Both the position numbers and the translations under genes were made by a program. The notes beneath the pieces were generated by a model. The model was not told the origin of the DNA. It saw nothing but the letters and a program-made list of their open reading frames with translations, and ran no database searches. A DNA stretch of 64,000 bases. It comes from UBA11524 sp965646445. GTDB lineage: Bacteria > Bacillota > Clostridia > Christensenellales > Aristaeellaceae. Below are positions 63,403 to 64,000 of this stretch, one piece after another; positions within the stretch are counted from its first letter, which is position 1, and every line of letters begins with the position of its first letter. The DNA is taken from positions 1 to 64,000 of the forward strand of contig CBFFZW010000012.1 of NCBI GenBank assembly GCA_965646445.1, given 5' to 3'.

Positions 63403-64000
63403 AGAGGTTTGTCACTCTCTTGCAAGTAGCAACCCCATCTAGGGGCATCAACGGTCAAGATGAACGGTGCATTTCATGCGCCGCCGTTGACAGCACTGCC
63501 CGGTCTTGCTTTATGGGTAATCAAGGAGGGCAAGCTCCAAGTGTGCTTGCCCTCCCTTTTAAATCTAGGGATAACGGTAATCGCACCTTTGGGACATTTT
63601 GTCCCACCAGTAGGGGACGGAGGACGAGGGACGGAGGTTTGTATACCTGCTGGTGCTCTCTGAAAACGAACGGGATTTTTGTTCCCGTCCGCTCACAAAA
63701 ATCCTGCCCGTTTTCCTGCCAGTGTAAGCGGGGCGCAAACCGCATCGCACCCCGTTTACCCTGTCAGCCGCGCCAGCAGGTATAACACACTACACCTTGC
63801 AAGCAAGGTCGTGTGCCAAAGGGGGCATAAGCCCCCTTTGGAAACCCCCGGTTTTGTCAGTGCGTGGCCACAGATTGCATTTCTTCATCTATGTCCTCAC
63901 CCCATCCAAAACCTAAAGAAACGGCGCAGATCAGCCTATGAATGGTGGGCTGGTCTGCGTCATTTCTTTATTCGGCCTGTGGGCCGGAACGAGACAAGGT
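63403..64000. other. Non-coding end of the window within the mobilizable element
   Basis: No convincing gene. Seen: a perfect hairpin CCAAAGGGGGC-ATAA-GCCCCCTTTGG at 63817-63842; CAGACCAGCC-type stem pairing GGCGCAGATCAGCC with GGGCTGGTCTGCGTC at 63921-63962 (terminator-like, ending in TTTCTTTATT); and GC-rich direct GGGACGGAGG/GGGGACGGAGG repeats near 63613-63640. oriT-like or leader sequence of the next element genes is possible. Confidence 0.5.

Larger units (their letters stand above)
57151..64000. mobile_element. Mobilizable element with defence cargo (partial, runs past window end)
   Basis: DNA after tRNA-Leu drops in GC and carries MobV relaxase, small element proteins, a sigma-like regulator, an excisionase-like HTH gene, and then a restriction-modification pair plus a Shedu-like nuclease. 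No integrase is seen in the window; it is probably beyond base 64000. The left limit is only approximate. Confidence 0.7.

Noticed and set aside
63521..63745. Minus-strand 74-codon frame near the end of the window
   Set aside because: No ribosome-binding site or recognisable pattern; overlaps GC-rich repeats. Likely spurious although such frames are often annotated in these elements.
1..64000. CRISPR array or rRNA operon
   Set aside because: No regularly spaced repeats with unique spacers and no rRNA sequence were seen; the repeats present are palindromic modules or the 81-bp edge repeat.

Overview
The window is high-GC chromosomal DNA with AGGAGG-type ribosome-binding sites, TTGACA/TATAAT promoters and GC-ending tRNA anticodons (Pro CGG, Thr CGT, Leu CAG). 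Gene content (GH42 beta-galactosidase, several CUT1/LplBC-type sugar ABC systems, LacI and AraC regulators, MobV element) points to an uncultured gut or rumen Bacillota of class Clostridia. The placement is an inference from content, not from a marker gene.

Layout. 1-12512: end of a first prophage. A leftward early/replication module (primase-helicase, RusA, SF2 helicase, DUF669-like protein, Sak4-like ATPase, SMC-like ATPase, antirepressor, Cro-like regulator) is interrupted by a rightward YefM/ParE-like toxin-antitoxin pair. Then come a rightward CI-like repressor, a DUF4236 membrane protein and an integrase that abuts a 3' tRNA-Ser(GCU) fragment (attachment site). 12678-16656: host genes (MBL-fold protein, DUF6259 glycosidase-like protein, two sugar permeases), the last permease cut off abruptly. 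16643-28549: structural and lysis genes of a second phage (portal, MuF-type toxin, scaffold, decoration, major capsid, connectors, endolysin, holin, then a five-gene uncharacterised cassette). It lacks terminase and almost all tail genes, and one connector has a nonsense codon. 28629-28787: tRNA-Pro and tRNA-Thr.

29017-43881: a large leftward catabolic region: LacI regulator, two permeases, solute-binding protein, HAD phosphatase, two ADP-ribosylglycohydrolase-family enzymes, a PhnP-like metallo-hydrolase, AtuA/DUF4387 pair, secreted esterase, plus GH42. 44143-47767: two secreted proteins separated by a palindrome-rich element with 12-bp terminal inverted repeats. 47846-54828: a second sugar ABC operon with a TIM-barrel isomerase and a third ADP-ribosylglycohydrolase, a divergent AraC regulator, and a TauE/SafE exporter. 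54944-57150: aconitase and tRNA-Leu. 57151-64000: a lower-GC mobilizable element (MobV relaxase, sigma-like regulator) carrying a C5 methyltransferase, a NotI-family endonuclease and a Shedu-like nuclease, i.e. an anti-phage defence cargo.

Most unusual signals: the MuF-PBECR-like toxin followed by a strongly structured RNA instead of an immunity gene; the conserved-looking cassette at 25.7-28.5 kb; the clustering of ADP-ribosylglycohydrolases with PhnP-like and HAD hydrolases in sugar-uptake operons; the mobile NotI-like/Shedu island; and several abrupt joints (81-bp repeat at the left edge, permease/portal joint, tail deletion) that may be real decay or assembly faults.
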